Part shown: piece by piece, positions 17,203 to 25,648 of the stretch | Layout: every line of letters begins with the position of its first letter | Numbering within the stretch: the stretch's first letter is position 1 | Assembly (NCBI RefSeq): GCF_017573505.1 | Contig: NZ_JAGEOJ010000031.1 | Coordinates: 32,414-96,413, forward strand | Reading direction: 5' to 3' | DNA: 64,000 bases | Source of the DNA: Actinomadura barringtoniae | GTDB taxonomy: Bacteria > Actinomycetota > Actinomycetes > Streptosporangiales > Streptosporangiaceae | The notes under the pieces: generated by a model | The model's database searches: none | Told to the model about the DNA's origin: nothing | The model's input: only the letters and a program-made list of their open reading frames with translations | Translations under genes and position numbers: made by a program

Positions 17203-19407
17203 ATGGCGGGGGAGACTCATAACGAGCTGAGCGGGATCGTGATCGGGCCTGCGGTCATGGGCCGGGACATCACGGTGACGCTGCCGGCCCGGGTGCCGCT
17301 TGCGCTGTCGGGGCTGCCAGCAGCCTCCGTGGCGTTCACCGGCAGGAAAGTGGACCTCGCCAAGGTGATGGAGGTCCTCAAGCCGCGCGCCGACGGGCCT
17401 GCGGTCGTCGTGACCACGGTGGCAGGCATGGGAGGGGTGGGCAAGACCGAGCTCGCGGTGCAGGCGGCACGTACTGCTCTGGAACGGGGTTGGTTTCCGG
17501 GCGGCGTGCTGTTCGCCGACCTCTTCGGTTACGACGACGGCCGGATGCGCGATCCCACGCAGGTCTTGGAAGGCATGCTGCGGGCGCTGGGAGTGCCCGC
17601 AGGGCACATCCCGCCAGATGGCGAGGGACGAGTTCGGATGTACGGCTCGATCCTGGCCGAGTTCGCACGCCGGGGCCAGCGAGTGCTCGTGGTGGCCGAC
17701 AACGTCAGCCCCGACCAGCAGGTGTCGATGCTCCTGCCGACGGACGGGGAGTGCGCGGCGATCGTCACCTCGCGCCACAAGCTGAGCATGCTCGATGCCC
17801 GGCGGCTCGACCTGGGCGTGCTGTCCCGGGCGGACGCGGAGGACATGTTGAGGCGCGTGGTCGACCTGCTCCATCCGGGCGACACACGCGTCACCGGCCT
17901 GGATGATCTCGTCGAGATGTGCGGGCGGCTGCCGCTGGCGATCCGCATCGTGGGGGCGCTGCTCGCCGACGATCCCTTGCTCCGGCCCGTTCGCCTCGCC
18001 GGCGAACTGGCGGAGCTCAAGCCCCTCGAAGGGCTGGCGTACGGAGGTCTGGCCGTGGCCAAGGCCTTCGCGCGTTCCTACCGTGTGCTCACCGAAGAGC
18101 AGCAACGGACGTTCCGGATGCTGACCATCAATCCAGGCCCCGATATTTCGACGCGTTCCGCCGCAGTGCTGACGGGGCTTGCAGAACCCGCGGTCCGGCA
18201 GGTGCTGAAGGACCTGGCCCGCGCTCACCTGATCGAAACGGGCGCCGTCTACGGACGCTGGCAGATGCATGACCTCATCCGCCAGTACGCGATCGGTCTC
18301 GAAGACGAGCACGCCGATGATGACGGGCGCGATGAAGCTCTGTCGCGGCTACTGGATTCTTATGTGGAACGCACGCGCGCAGCCACTGCGCATCTCGGCT
18401 CGACGATCGCCGATCCGGACTCAGCGGAGTTCGTCAGCACGGATGAGGTACTGGACTGGCTGACCGACGAACTGCCCAACCTGAGCGCCGCCTCTCACGA
18501 GACCATGGACCAGGGCCTGGATGCCATGGCCGGAATGCCGGTCGAGCTGGCGGCACTTCTCTGGCAGCGACGACTGCTCAACGGCCGTCTCGTTCTGGCC
18601 GCCCGTGCCCTTGAACAGGCCCGGCGCACCGGCGACAGGACCGCCGAAGGTGACGTGCTGAGTCGGATCGCGATGACGATGCTCAATATGGGGCGGTTCG
18701 AGGACGCCATCAAGGTCGCGGAACGCGCCGTGCCCATCTTTCAGGAGATCGGTGACCGGCGTGCCGAAGGCAGGATGCTGACGAAGGTGGGGGTGATCTG
18801 GGTCAGGTCGCGACGCCACGAAGAGGCGCTCGACGCCTATACACGCGCCGAAGCCGCGTTCCGCGAGGGGGGCCACCTGCGCGAGGTGAGCCGGGTGTCA
18901 GCGAGTCTCGGGATCGCACTGGCGGACCTCGATCGGTACGAGGAGGCCGTGGACGCGCACCGGCGGGAGCTGGCCATCAGCCGTGAACTCCACGACCGCA
19001 GTGGCGAAGGCGCAGCGCTGACCAACCTCGGTACCGCGCTGTATCAAGGGGGGCGAGCGGAGGAGGCGATCGTCGTCCTGGAGCTGTCCGCAGCGATCTT
19101 TCGCGAGGTGGGTGACCGGCACGCCGAAGCAGCCGCGGGCGCCAACCTGGGACGTGCGTTGCGGCTGGTGGATAGGTCTGAGGAGGCGATCGTCATCTTT
19201 GACGCTGCCCTGACCGCCTTCCGCGAGCTGGGCGACTCTTACAACGCGGGCTGGACGTTGGCGGTTCTCGGAAACGCGCTCGCCGACACGGGGCGGACGG
19301 AGGAGGCCGGCCCCGCCTTCCGGGCGGCGCTCGAGTTGTTCGTCCAACTCGGTGATGAGGGCGGCATACAGCTGGCGGAGCGCAGGCTCGCCGTCATTGA
19401 AGGTTGA
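17203..19407 (+). CDS. NLR-like STAND NTPase: NB-ARC with TPR repeats, copy 2
   Basis: A 734-residue tandem paralogue of the preceding gene, with the same order: N-terminal NELSGIVIGPAVMGRDITVTLP, Walker A GMGGVGKTE, VLVVADNV, GRLPLAIRIVGALLAD, RWQMHDLIRQYA and TPR units. Long stretches are identical in both copies up to and including the NB-ARC; the linker and TPR half differ more, and copy 2 is about 40 residues shorter. The conservation extends to DNA just 5' of the start (CGATGATGG-GTC). The genes are 64 bp apart and probably cotranscribed. Divergence is greatest in the TPR part, where a ligand would bind. Confidence 0.85.
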   Translation: MAGETHNELSGIVIGPAVMGRDITVTLPARVPLALSGLPAASVAFTGRKVDLAKVMEVLKPRADGPAVVVTTVAGMGGVGKTELAVQAARTALERGWFPGGVLFADLFGYDDGRMRDPTQVLEGMLRALGVPAGHIPPDGEGRVRMYGSILAEFARRGQRVLVVADNVSPDQQVSMLLPTDGECAAIVTSRHKLSMLDARRLDLGVLSRADAEDMLRRVVDLLHPGDTRVTGLDDLVEMCGRLPLAIRIVGALLADDPLLRPVRLAGELAELKPLEGLAYGGLAVAKAFARSYRVLTEEQQRTFRMLTINPGPDISTRSAAVLTGLAEPAVRQVLKDLARAHLIETGAVYGRWQMHDLIRQYAIGLEDEHADDDGRDEALSRLLDSYVERTRAATAHLGSTIADPDSAEFVSTDEVLDWLTDELPNLSAASHETMDQGLDAMAGMPVELAALLWQRRLLNGRLVLAARALEQARRTGDRTAEGDVLSRIAMTMLNMGRFEDAIKVAERAVPIFQEIGDRRAEGRMLTKVGVIWVRSRRHEEALDAYTRAEAAFREGGHLREVSRVSASLGIALADLDRYEEAVDAHRRELAISRELHDRSGEGAALTNLGTALYQGGRAEEAIVVLELSAAIFREVGDRHAEAAAGANLGRALRLVDRSEEAIVIFDAALTAFRELGDSYNAGWTLAVLGNALADTGRTEEAGPAFRAALELFVQLGDEGGIQLAERRLAVIEG

Positions 19408-20962
19408 GCGTCCGGAGCTGCTCGTCCAGCTCGCGGACGTGGACGGTGTCCGCCCATGGCTCCAGCCGAGAGCGCGTTCGCCGAACGTTCCGCACCAGTC
19501 GCTCGGAACGGCAGTCCGCCGCGATCTCCGCCACCTCACGGGTCTTTTCCACTGCGGCCGCGATCTCGCGCTTCAGGACGAGGGCCTCGGCGAGGTAAGT
19601 CAGGGTGAAGCCACGGTCGATGCGGTAGGAGGGGCCTAGGCCGTGGAGGCTCTCTTCAGCCGCTTGGATCGCTGCATCAGGCCGCTTCAGATTCAGGACC
19701 CGGTTCGTTCCACCGCTCTTGATCATCGCGGGGGAGAGCCAATAGAAGTAGGCGGGCTCCGCGCCGCTCCTCGCGCGAGCGGCGATGTCCATGGCTCGAT
19801 CGAAGGAGCGGTCGCTGGCGTGACCATCGCCGGTCAGGGCGAGAGTGCCTGCGCTGACGCTCTTGTGCATGGCGTGTCCCAGCCGCCCTGTCCCAAGCCC
19901 CAACCAGCCCTGGGCGGCATAAAGATGATCCATGGCGATGCCGGGCCGCTCCTGGTCGTTGGCCATGCTCGCCAGCCACAGGTGCAGGTACGCGATCAGA
20001 TTCGGGTCGCGGACTTCCAGCGCCGCGTCCAGGCCCTCACCGAACTTCTGCGCTGCGGTTCGGTAGTCCAGGAGGTCGTAGTTCAGGTAGCCAGCGAGTT
20101 GCGAGAGTTCGGCATAGGCCAGGACCAGACGATCGCGTGCGGCGGGTAGCAGAGTCTCGCGGCGAAGGAGCCCTGCGACCACTGTCCGCTGGCCCTCCAC
20201 TGTGGGCAGTACTGCGCTTGGGCCATGGGTGTCGTTCAGGCGACGGCACTGCGCGATGAGGTTCTCGATGCTGGCGACCGACGCTGTGTCCACGTGGGCG
20301 GACTCGGTCACGACGCGGGCCAGGCGGTCGCGTTCAGCGGGATCCAGATGGCGGAGCAAGGGGATCGCTGCGCCGCCTCCAAACGCGAGAGCGAGTTGGA
20401 ACAGCAGGTCACGTCGCTTCACGTCCGCCTCCAGCGCGGCGAGAGCGTGGAAGAGATCCACGGTCTCACGCGGGGACAGGGCGGACGACACGGTTCCTGG
20501 GCTCAATTCCCAGGGAAGGGTAAATGCGTCTGCCCTGTCCTCGCGCGTCATCTCCATGCTGACATGCGGGGACGCAGACGTAACCCTTGACAATTCGGCG
20601 GAGTCGACGACCTCCTGCTCATCGGCCGAAAAAGATCCGTAGACGGCGTCGCTGATGAGGCTGCGTGCGGACGTTCCATAGACGCGGGCGAGAAGTGTGA
20701 GCGTCCAGGCGGGTGGGCGCCTGCCGGTCGTGGGCCAGCCTTCGTAGTCGTAGAGGCGTGCTTCGCGGAGTGACGCCGTGCCGGCGGGATCGGCCTGGTT
20801 GCAGAGGCAGGTCGCGTCGCGGGCGGTGAGGCCGGCTGCGAAGCGGTAGACGCGCAGGGGGCTGAGCTCGGGGTGGTCGAGCGCGAAGACGGTGGCGATC
20901 TGGTCGACGGTGAAGCCCTGCGCTCGCAGCGCCTCGGCCTTGCCCCGGCAGTCACTGGTCAT
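19394..20962 (-). CDS. XRE-like N-terminal domain with TPR-type sensor
   Basis: A 522-residue protein. The N-terminal 110 residues contain DNA-binding-type helices with the actinobacterial signature LYDYEGWPTTGRRPPAWTLTLLARVYGTSARSLI, seen in XRE-type regulators that carry TPR-like helical C-termini. The remaining 400 residues are helical repeats (VEKTREVAEIAADC, AAQKFGEGLDAALEVRDPNLIAYLHLWLASM). It is probably a signal-sensing regulator. It is convergent with NLR copy 2 (14-bp overlap) and divergent from the small ATPase at 21173. The start at ATG 20962 precedes the first helix; upstream open frame is antisense shadow. Confidence 0.72.
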   Translation of the reverse strand: MTSDCRGKAEALRAQGFTVDQIATVFALDHPELSPLRVYRFAAGLTARDATCLCNQADPAGTASLREARLYDYEGWPTTGRRPPAWTLTLLARVYGTSARSLISDAVYGSFSADEQEVVDSAELSRVTSASPHVSMEMTREDRADAFTLPWELSPGTVSSALSPRETVDLFHALAALEADVKRRDLLFQLALAFGGGAAIPLLRHLDPAERDRLARVVTESAHVDTASVASIENLIAQCRRLNDTHGPSAVLPTVEGQRTVVAGLLRRETLLPAARDRLVLAYAELSQLAGYLNYDLLDYRTAAQKFGEGLDAALEVRDPNLIAYLHLWLASMANDQERPGIAMDHLYAAQGWLGLGTGRLGHAMHKSVSAGTLALTGDGHASDRSFDRAMDIAARARSGAEPAYFYWLSPAMIKSGGTNRVLNLKRPDAAIQAAEESLHGLGPSYRIDRGFTLTYLAEALVLKREIAAAVEKTREVAEIAADCRSERLVRNVRRTRSRLEPWADTVHVRELDEQLRTLNLQ

Positions 20963-21063
20963 GCACGGATCGTACGTCTGCGAACACGCTCCGGAACGGA
21001 CATGGAGAACACTCGGGCGAATTGGGGATGCGCCAGCGGTTCTAGCGGCAAAGGTGCTGGTCA

Positions 21064-21105
21064 GGGGGGTGGGGTGGTGGGTAATGCGGCGGGGGTAGAT
21101 GGGGA
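21064..21105 (+). other. G-rich tract in a divergent promoter region
   Basis: Runs of G6, G4, G3, G5 and G4 occur within about 45 bp, in the 210-bp region between the XRE/TPR gene and the small ATPase gene. The pattern could fold as a G-quadruplex on the + strand. No conventional promoter is obvious in this gap. Confidence 0.4.
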
Positions 21106-21172
21106 TCGCATTTGGCGTCCTGGCACGGGACGGTCTTGCGTCGGAAACGACGACCGATGGAGAGCGCCTGTG

Positions 21173-21580
21173 ATGTGCCGGTACGACAAGCCCGCGTACG
21201 AGTGGTGGAGGTCCTTTGCGGGCGTTCCCGAGGAAGTGGGGGAGGCGCGGGCGTTCGTCGGGACGCTCTTCAGCCGGGAGGCCGCGTGTGACGACGCGGT
21301 CTGGATCGCCGGGGAGCTGGCGACCAACGCGATCCAGCACACACGTTCGGGGCGGCCCGGCGGGAAGTTCACCGTTCAGGCCGCGCAAGGGGACGCGGCG
21401 CTCTTCGTCGCGGTCTATGACGAGGGCGGAGATGGGGAGCCGTTGTTCGGGACGGCGGAGCCCGATGAGTGGTCGGTCGACGGGCGCGGGCTGTTCGGCG
21501 TGGAGGCGATCGCGGTGCGCTGTGGAACGTGCCCGACCTCCAATGGGGGCCGGGTTGTCTGGGCGGCGCTGCCCGTGTAA
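21173..21580 (+). CDS. Small GHKL ATPase (anti-sigma/RsbW-like)
   Basis: A 135-residue HATPase_c domain protein: N box DDAVWIAGELATNAIQHTRSG, a G1-like ALFVAVYDEGG and DGRGLFGVEAIAVRCG. Such single-domain ATPases in actinobacteria are annotated as ATP-binding or RsbW-type anti-sigma factors. It starts with Cys-Arg-Tyr and an atypical KPAYEWWRSFAG segment. The start may be GTG 21170 or ATG 21173. The stop TAA is part of the operator-like palindrome controlling the next gene. Confidence 0.8.
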   Translation: MCRYDKPAYEWWRSFAGVPEEVGEARAFVGTLFSREAACDDAVWIAGELATNAIQHTRSGRPGGKFTVQAAQGDAALFVAVYDEGGDGEPLFGTAEPDEWSVDGRGLFGVEAIAVRCGTCPTSNGGRVVWAALPV

Positions 21581-21592
21581 GCATGTGCTTAC
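21577..21592. promoter_or_regulatory. GTAAGCA-TG-TGCTTAC operator-like palindrome
   Basis: Perfect 7-bp arms with a 2-bp centre. It overlaps the TAA stop of the ATPase gene and ends one base before the ATG of the oxygenase gene. Its size and symmetry resemble TetR-family operators. Because it sits on the translation start, bound protein would block initiation or elongation; an RNA hairpin with a 2-nt loop is unlikely. Confidence 0.6.
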
Positions 21593-21593
21593 T

Positions 21594-22490
21594 ATGGTGA
21601 GCACGCGAGAGACGATCGTGCACGGGCCCGAGACGGTGTCGTGGCGCGTGATCCTGGATCCGCTCATGGTGGTCGCCGGTGTGCGGGCGCTGATGCTCCA
21701 GGCGCTCCACCCGACGACGATGCGCGGCGTGTGGCAGAACTCCAACTTCCTGGAGGAGCCCCTGCAGCGGCTGTTCAACACCGCCAATTTCGTGGCGGTG
21801 ACGACCGTTGGCACGCCGGAGCAGGCAGATGCGCTCGGCGCCAGGGTGCGGGCAGTTCATAAGAGGCTGCGGATCAAGGACCCCGACACCGGCCGCACGC
21901 ACCGGGTGGACGAGCCCGAGCTGCTGCTGTGGGTGCACTGCGCGGAGGTCTCCTCGTATTTGGAGGTCATCACGCGGCGGGGCCTGAAGCTCACCCCCGA
22001 GGAGATCGACGCCTACTACGACGAGCAGCGGCACACCGCGACGTACGTCGGGCTGCACGAGGAGGACGTGCCGGGGTCCGCGGCCGAGATGGCGGAGTAC
22101 TTCGAGCAGTTCCGCAAGGAGTTGCGCGTCATCCCCGAGTCGCGGGCGACCGTGCGCTTCCTGCTGTGGCCGAAGATGCCGCGCAAGCTGCGCTTTCTCG
22201 CGCCGTTCAAGTTCATGTGGTTCCCGATCGGCGCGATGGCGTACTACACCCTGCCCAAGTGGGCGCGGGAGTTGTACGGGGCGCTGCCCGAGGTGCCGGG
22301 CGTTCAGCCGGTGGTGACGCTGGGGCTGAAGCTCAACCGGATCGGGGTGCGGGCGGTGCCCGAGGAGATCCGGGCCCGCGCGTTCAATCCCGAGACCCGC
22401 AAGCTGATGGACGACCTCCTCCACCGGCTGCGGGCGCACGGGATCAAACCGCGGCGCAACCTTCAGAAGCTGCGGATCACATCGTCTTGA
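21594..22490 (+). CDS. MpaB/DUF2236 oxygenase-family protein
   Basis: A 298-residue protein of the DUF2236 (oxygenase MpaB, latex-clearing-protein-like) family. VSWRVILDPLMVVAGVRALMLQALHPTTMRGVWQNSNF contains the helix with the heme-ligand-type His in LQALHP. LLLWVHCAEVSSYLEVI and DAYYDEQR are further family blocks. It probably binds b-type heme and oxidises an organic substrate; the substrate is unknown. There is a palindromic operator directly upstream. It is convergent with the SDR gene, overlapping by 14 bp. Confidence 0.85.
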   Translation: MVSTRETIVHGPETVSWRVILDPLMVVAGVRALMLQALHPTTMRGVWQNSNFLEEPLQRLFNTANFVAVTTVGTPEQADALGARVRAVHKRLRIKDPDTGRTHRVDEPELLLWVHCAEVSSYLEVITRRGLKLTPEEIDAYYDEQRHTATYVGLHEEDVPGSAAEMAEYFEQFRKELRVIPESRATVRFLLWPKMPRKLRFLAPFKFMWFPIGAMAYYTLPKWARELYGALPEVPGVQPVVTLGLKLNRIGVRAVPEEIRARAFNPETRKLMDDLLHRLRAHGIKPRRNLQKLRITSS

Positions 22491-23259
22491 CGGCGCCGGC
22501 GTCGATCAGGTGCTCGGAGCCGGTGACGCTGTAGGCGACGTCCGACAGCAGGAACGTGATGAGGGCCGCGACCTCTTCGGGCTCGGTGATCTGGCCCGTG
22601 ACCATGCCCATCATCGCGGGCACCTGGTCGAGGAACGCGTCCTGCTCGGTGCCGGTGGCGGCGGCCAGCTTGCCACCGAACCCGTCCGGCGCCTCCCAGA
22701 TGGCCGTACGGACCGGACCCGGCGACACCGTGTTGACCCGCACGCCCTGCGGCCCGAACTCCTCGGCCAGTCCCTTGCTGAACGACCTGAGCGCGGCCTT
22801 GGCGACGTTGTAGGCGAGCGGTGGGCCCGCGGGCAGCGAGCCTCCGATCGAGGAGACGTTCACGACGGCGCCCTTGCGCTCGATCAGGCTCGGCATCGCG
22901 GCCCGGCTGACGCGGATCGCGCTGTAGAGGTTGATGTCGAACGTCCCCTGCCAGTGCGCGTCGTCCAGCTCCAGGAACCCGCCGAGCTCCACGCCGTCGC
23001 CGCCGCCGACGTTGTTGACCAGCAGGTCCACCCCGCCCAGCTCGTTCAGCGCCCGCTCGACCAGCTCGGCGGCGCCCTCGGCCGTGCTCAGGTCCACCGA
23101 GACCGGCACGGCCCCGGTCTCCTTCAGCTCGGCGGTGATCGTACGAGAGCCGCCGACCACCCTCACGCCTTCGGCGACCAGCGCACGCACGGTCGCCAGG
23201 CCGACACCCCGGCTCGCGCCGGTCACGATCGCGGTCTTGCCGGCAAGCTTCAATTCCAT
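22477..23259 (-). CDS. SDR-family oxidoreductase
   Basis: A 260-residue classical short-chain dehydrogenase: TGASRGVGLATV dinucleotide-binding loop, LLVNNVGGGDG, catalytic Ser in VNVSSIGGS, and Tyr/Lys in YNVAKAALRS. The start at ATG 23259 places the glycine motif at residue 14, which is normal. It lies 15 bp downstream of a TetR gene in the same orientation, so TetR and SDR form an operon and the SDR is a probable target. Substrate unknown. Confidence 0.9.
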   Translation of the reverse strand: MELKLAGKTAIVTGASRGVGLATVRALVAEGVRVVGGSRTITAELKETGAVPVSVDLSTAEGAAELVERALNELGGVDLLVNNVGGGDGVELGGFLELDDAHWQGTFDINLYSAIRVSRAAMPSLIERKGAVVNVSSIGGSLPAGPPLAYNVAKAALRSFSKGLAEEFGPQGVRVNTVSPGPVRTAIWEAPDGFGGKLAAATGTEQDAFLDQVPAMMGMVTGQITEPEEVAALITFLLSDVAYSVTGSEHLIDAGAVKTM

Positions 23260-23274
23260 CGGTAACCAAGCTCC

Positions 23275-23853
23275 TCAGAAAGTCTCAAGCAGTGCGTCGA
23301 TCACCCGCGCGAGCCGTTCCGGCCCGTTCGCGGTCTTGGACAGCAGCTGGAGCCCGACGACCGTGTTGAGCATCAGGCTCCCGATCGCCTGGGCGTCCCG
23401 CTCCGAAGAGATCTCGCCGGTCCGCTGCCCCTCCTCGATGACCGCCCGGAACGCTTCCTCGGTCCGGTCGAACATCCGGGACACCAGGTCGTTGGCCTGC
23501 GGGTCGGACGAGGCGAGCTCGGCGGCGGTGTTCACCGCCAGGCAGCCCCGCCGGTCCGGATCGCCGAGGTTCATCTCCGCGATGAACGCCAGCGTCGTCC
23601 GCAGCCGCTCCTTCACCGGCCCTGGCCGAGCCAAAAGCTCGGCCAGGGCGTCGGCCTGGCTCTCCCGGTAACGCTTCAGCGCGCGCTCGAAGAGAGCGTG
23701 CTTGCTGCCGAACGCGTTGTAGAGGCTGCCCTTGCCGATGCCCAGCGCGTCGATGAGGTCCTGCGGCGTCGTCGAGGCGTACCCCTTGCGCCAGAAGACC
23801 TGCATCGCCTGCTCGACCGCGAGCTCCGGATCGAACTGCTTCGGTCTGCCCAT
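23275..23853 (-). CDS. TetR/AcrR-family regulator
   Basis: A 192-residue regulator. N-terminal HTH: GRPKQFDPELAVEQAMQVFWRKGYASTTPQDLIDALGIGKGSLYNAFGSKHALFERALKRY; the C-terminal TetR_C-type domain contains RRGCLAVNTAAEL, typical of the YezE/AcrR subgroup responding to electrophiles or quinones. ATG 23853 is the usual family start (MGRPK). A dyad at 23865-23879 just upstream may be its own operator. Cotranscribed with the SDR gene. Confidence 0.9.
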   Translation of the reverse strand: MGRPKQFDPELAVEQAMQVFWRKGYASTTPQDLIDALGIGKGSLYNAFGSKHALFERALKRYRESQADALAELLARPGPVKERLRTTLAFIAEMNLGDPDRRGCLAVNTAAELASSDPQANDLVSRMFDRTEEAFRAVIEEGQRTGEISSERDAQAIGSLMLNTVVGLQLLSKTANGPERLARVIDALLETF

Positions 23854-23864
23854 GTCGGGCACTC

Positions 23865-23879
23865 TACACACGTTCTGTA
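23865..23879. promoter_or_regulatory. Imperfect dyad upstream of the TetR/SDR operon
   Basis: TACACACGTTCTGTA pairs at 5 of 7 positions around a central base and lies 12 bp upstream of the TetR start. It is a candidate autoregulatory TetR operator by position only. Confidence 0.3.
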
Positions 23880-23893
23880 CCTCTAGGTCAAAT

Positions 23894-24439
23894 TTACGCG
23901 ACCCACTGCTGCCGGATGCCGCCGTGGCCGAAGAACACGCGGCTGGACACCGGATGGGGGTTGTCGCCGACGTAGGCCTTGGCGAGCGTGTTCTCGACCG
24001 TCCCTTCGATGGGCACGCTGACGCCGTGCGGTGCGTACAGCACCGTGCTGTCGTAGGTGCCGGCGGCGATCCCCCCGCCACCGCCCAGGAACGCCTGGGT
24101 CACCGTGCCGTTCGTCGTCTTCCTGAGCTGGACGGTCAGGTGGTCGGAGAAGAGCGGGATGCCGTCGGTGATGTGCAACCGGGCCCACTGATAGCCCGCG
24201 CAGGAGCCGGAGGTGCCCCAACGCCACTCCGCCCAGCCCCAGTAGTCGCCCTTGTCGTCGTAGATCGAGGTTGGAGCGCCCTGTCCGCTGCCGATCTGCT
24301 CGTTCGAAGCGCACGACGGGTTCTGGCCGGGGAACCACGCCTCACCCCACGCGCCGGCATGCGTCGCCGGTGCCAGGCCGACGAGCGCGGCTCCCGCGAC
24401 GGCCGCCGCGAACACCCGTACCACCTTGATTGACGCCAT
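23894..24439 (-). CDS. Secreted hypothetical protein
   Basis: A 181-residue protein with a Sec signal peptide (VVRVFAAAVAGAALVGLAPATHA, cleavage after about residue 28). The mature part contains a cysteine pair (NPSCASNEQ and GSCAGYQW), many aromatic residues and Gly-rich turns. WGTSGSCAGYQWARLHI vaguely recalls secreted actinobacterial DUF2690-type domains, but I cannot assign it. It is divergent from the HTH/I36 fusion gene, with 228 bp between that carry tandem palindromes; the two may be coregulated. Confidence 0.65.
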   Translation of the reverse strand: MASIKVVRVFAAAVAGAALVGLAPATHAGAWGEAWFPGQNPSCASNEQIGSGQGAPTSIYDDKGDYWGWAEWRWGTSGSCAGYQWARLHITDGIPLFSDHLTVQLRKTTNGTVTQAFLGGGGGIAAGTYDSTVLYAPHGVSVPIEGTVENTLAKAYVGDNPHPVSSRVFFGHGGIRQQWVA

Positions 24440-24506
24440 CGAATTCTCCTCTCTTTCGGCAACACATTTCTTCTCGCGTCCGGTAGGTGGCGCAAGGTGA
24501 CCGGGG

Positions 24507-24526
24507 CATCCCGGATCATCCCGGAT
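24507..24526. promoter_or_regulatory. Two tandem 10-bp CATCCCGGAT units
   Basis: Two exact copies of CATCCCGGAT are head to tail. Each contains the odd palindrome ATCCCGGAT and they are one helical turn apart. GTCCGGAC, another perfect palindrome, follows at 24527-24534. The block is in the divergent region between the secreted protein (start 24439) and the HTH/I36 gene (start 24668), so it is a candidate regulator binding array. Confidence 0.5.
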
Positions 24527-24667
24527 GTCCGGACGGTGTATCGGCAGGTGAAGGCGGGTGCTCGCGGTGCCGTCCGGCCGAGTGCGGACAGGCGCTCAAC
24601 CCCCCGGCCTGCCGGGCGTAGCATCATCAACCGCCAACGCAGAGCGGTCGGGGGATCGGGGCGGACA

Positions 24668-25615
24668 ATGAACTCTGCGGCAAGGGGAAATGACGATCAC
24701 GCAGATCCTGCGCGCGCCGAGAACCTCTCGGAGTTCCTCAACGTGCTCAGCCGAATGCGGATCGCGAGGGGGCAGACGTATAAGGAATTGGAGAGGCTCA
24801 CCGGCATTCCGGGCAGCACGTTGTGCGACACCCTGACGGGAAAGCGGCGGCCGCGCCGCGATGTCGTGGACAAGGTCGTGCGGGCCTACGCTCGCAACGA
24901 CGCCCAGGCGGGCCGATGGATGAAGACCTGGGCGCTGCTCTCCGCGGCCGAGGCTCCCGGCTCCCAGGAGTCTGCGCTTGATGAAACGCCGCCGCCCGCC
25001 CCACGACGCTCACCGTGGCGCGGACGGCCGGTCGTCATCTGGTCCGCGCTCGCCGTCATCGTCGTCGCCGCGATCGGAATCGGGATCGTCGCGACCAGTT
25101 CAGGGGCCGGTGCCCATGGTGGCGCCCGTGGTGGCGCCCGTGGGGCGGCCCGGCAAGGCTGGAACCCGACGGTGCAAGCCCAGATCGACCGTCAGCTCCT
25201 CCAACTCCCCGGTGGCGACCAGATCAACGCGCATGAGGTGTCCTACGGCGAGGGGAAGTTCGTGATCGGGGCCGGGGAACCCGGTTACCGCGACGCCGCC
25301 GCCGCCGACTGCCCGACCGGATGGATCTGCTTCTACTCTCACAAGGACTTCGGATGGCCGCGCGCGAGGCTGGCCGCCTGCGGCTGGAGCGATCTCGGCT
25401 GGTGGGACTGGAACGACCGGATTGAGTCGGTGCGCAACAACACCGGATCAGCCGTGCGTTTCATCAACCACGACGATCATTTCAACCCGGCCAACCGGCA
25501 CAGGTTCGACCGGACGCTGTTCAGCGTCGGGCCGCACCAGGCGCTCGCCGTGGTTCCGGGGACCGCGACCCCGCCGGACCAGGCCGATCACGTGAGCCGG
25601 GGCTGCGCGAAGTAG
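24668..25615 (+). CDS. HTH, transmembrane and I36-like extracellular domain fusion
   Basis: A 315-residue protein. Residues about 17-90 are an XRE-like helix-turn-helix (LSEFLNVLSRMRIARGQTYKELERLTGIPGSTLCDTLTGKRRPRRDVVDKVVRAY). A Pro-rich linker precedes one membrane helix (about 121-143). An extracellular domain with CPTGWICFYSHKDFGWPRARLAACGW (about 215-240) and WDWNDRIESVRNNTGSAVRFINH matches the peptidase-inhibitor I36 / beta-gamma-crystallin-like family. The layout suggests a one-component membrane-bound regulator sensing an extracytoplasmic signal. ATG 24668 is used because it precedes the HTH closely. A GGAR repeat after the helix comes from a 12-bp DNA duplication. Confidence 0.7.
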   Translation: MNSAARGNDDHADPARAENLSEFLNVLSRMRIARGQTYKELERLTGIPGSTLCDTLTGKRRPRRDVVDKVVRAYARNDAQAGRWMKTWALLSAAEAPGSQESALDETPPPAPRRSPWRGRPVVIWSALAVIVVAAIGIGIVATSSGAGAHGGARGGARGAARQGWNPTVQAQIDRQLLQLPGGDQINAHEVSYGEGKFVIGAGEPGYRDAAAADCPTGWICFYSHKDFGWPRARLAACGWSDLGWWDWNDRIESVRNNTGSAVRFINHDDHFNPANRHRFDRTLFSVGPHQALAVVPGTATPPDQADHVSRGCAK

Positions 25616-25648
25616 GCGGTGCGGCGGAGGGCGCGCGGTCTGCCGAGG

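Noticed and set aside
20873..21172. N-terminal extension of the small ATPase from 20873
   Set aside because: It would lie antisense in the XRE/TPR gene and the G-rich gap; homology starts at 21173.
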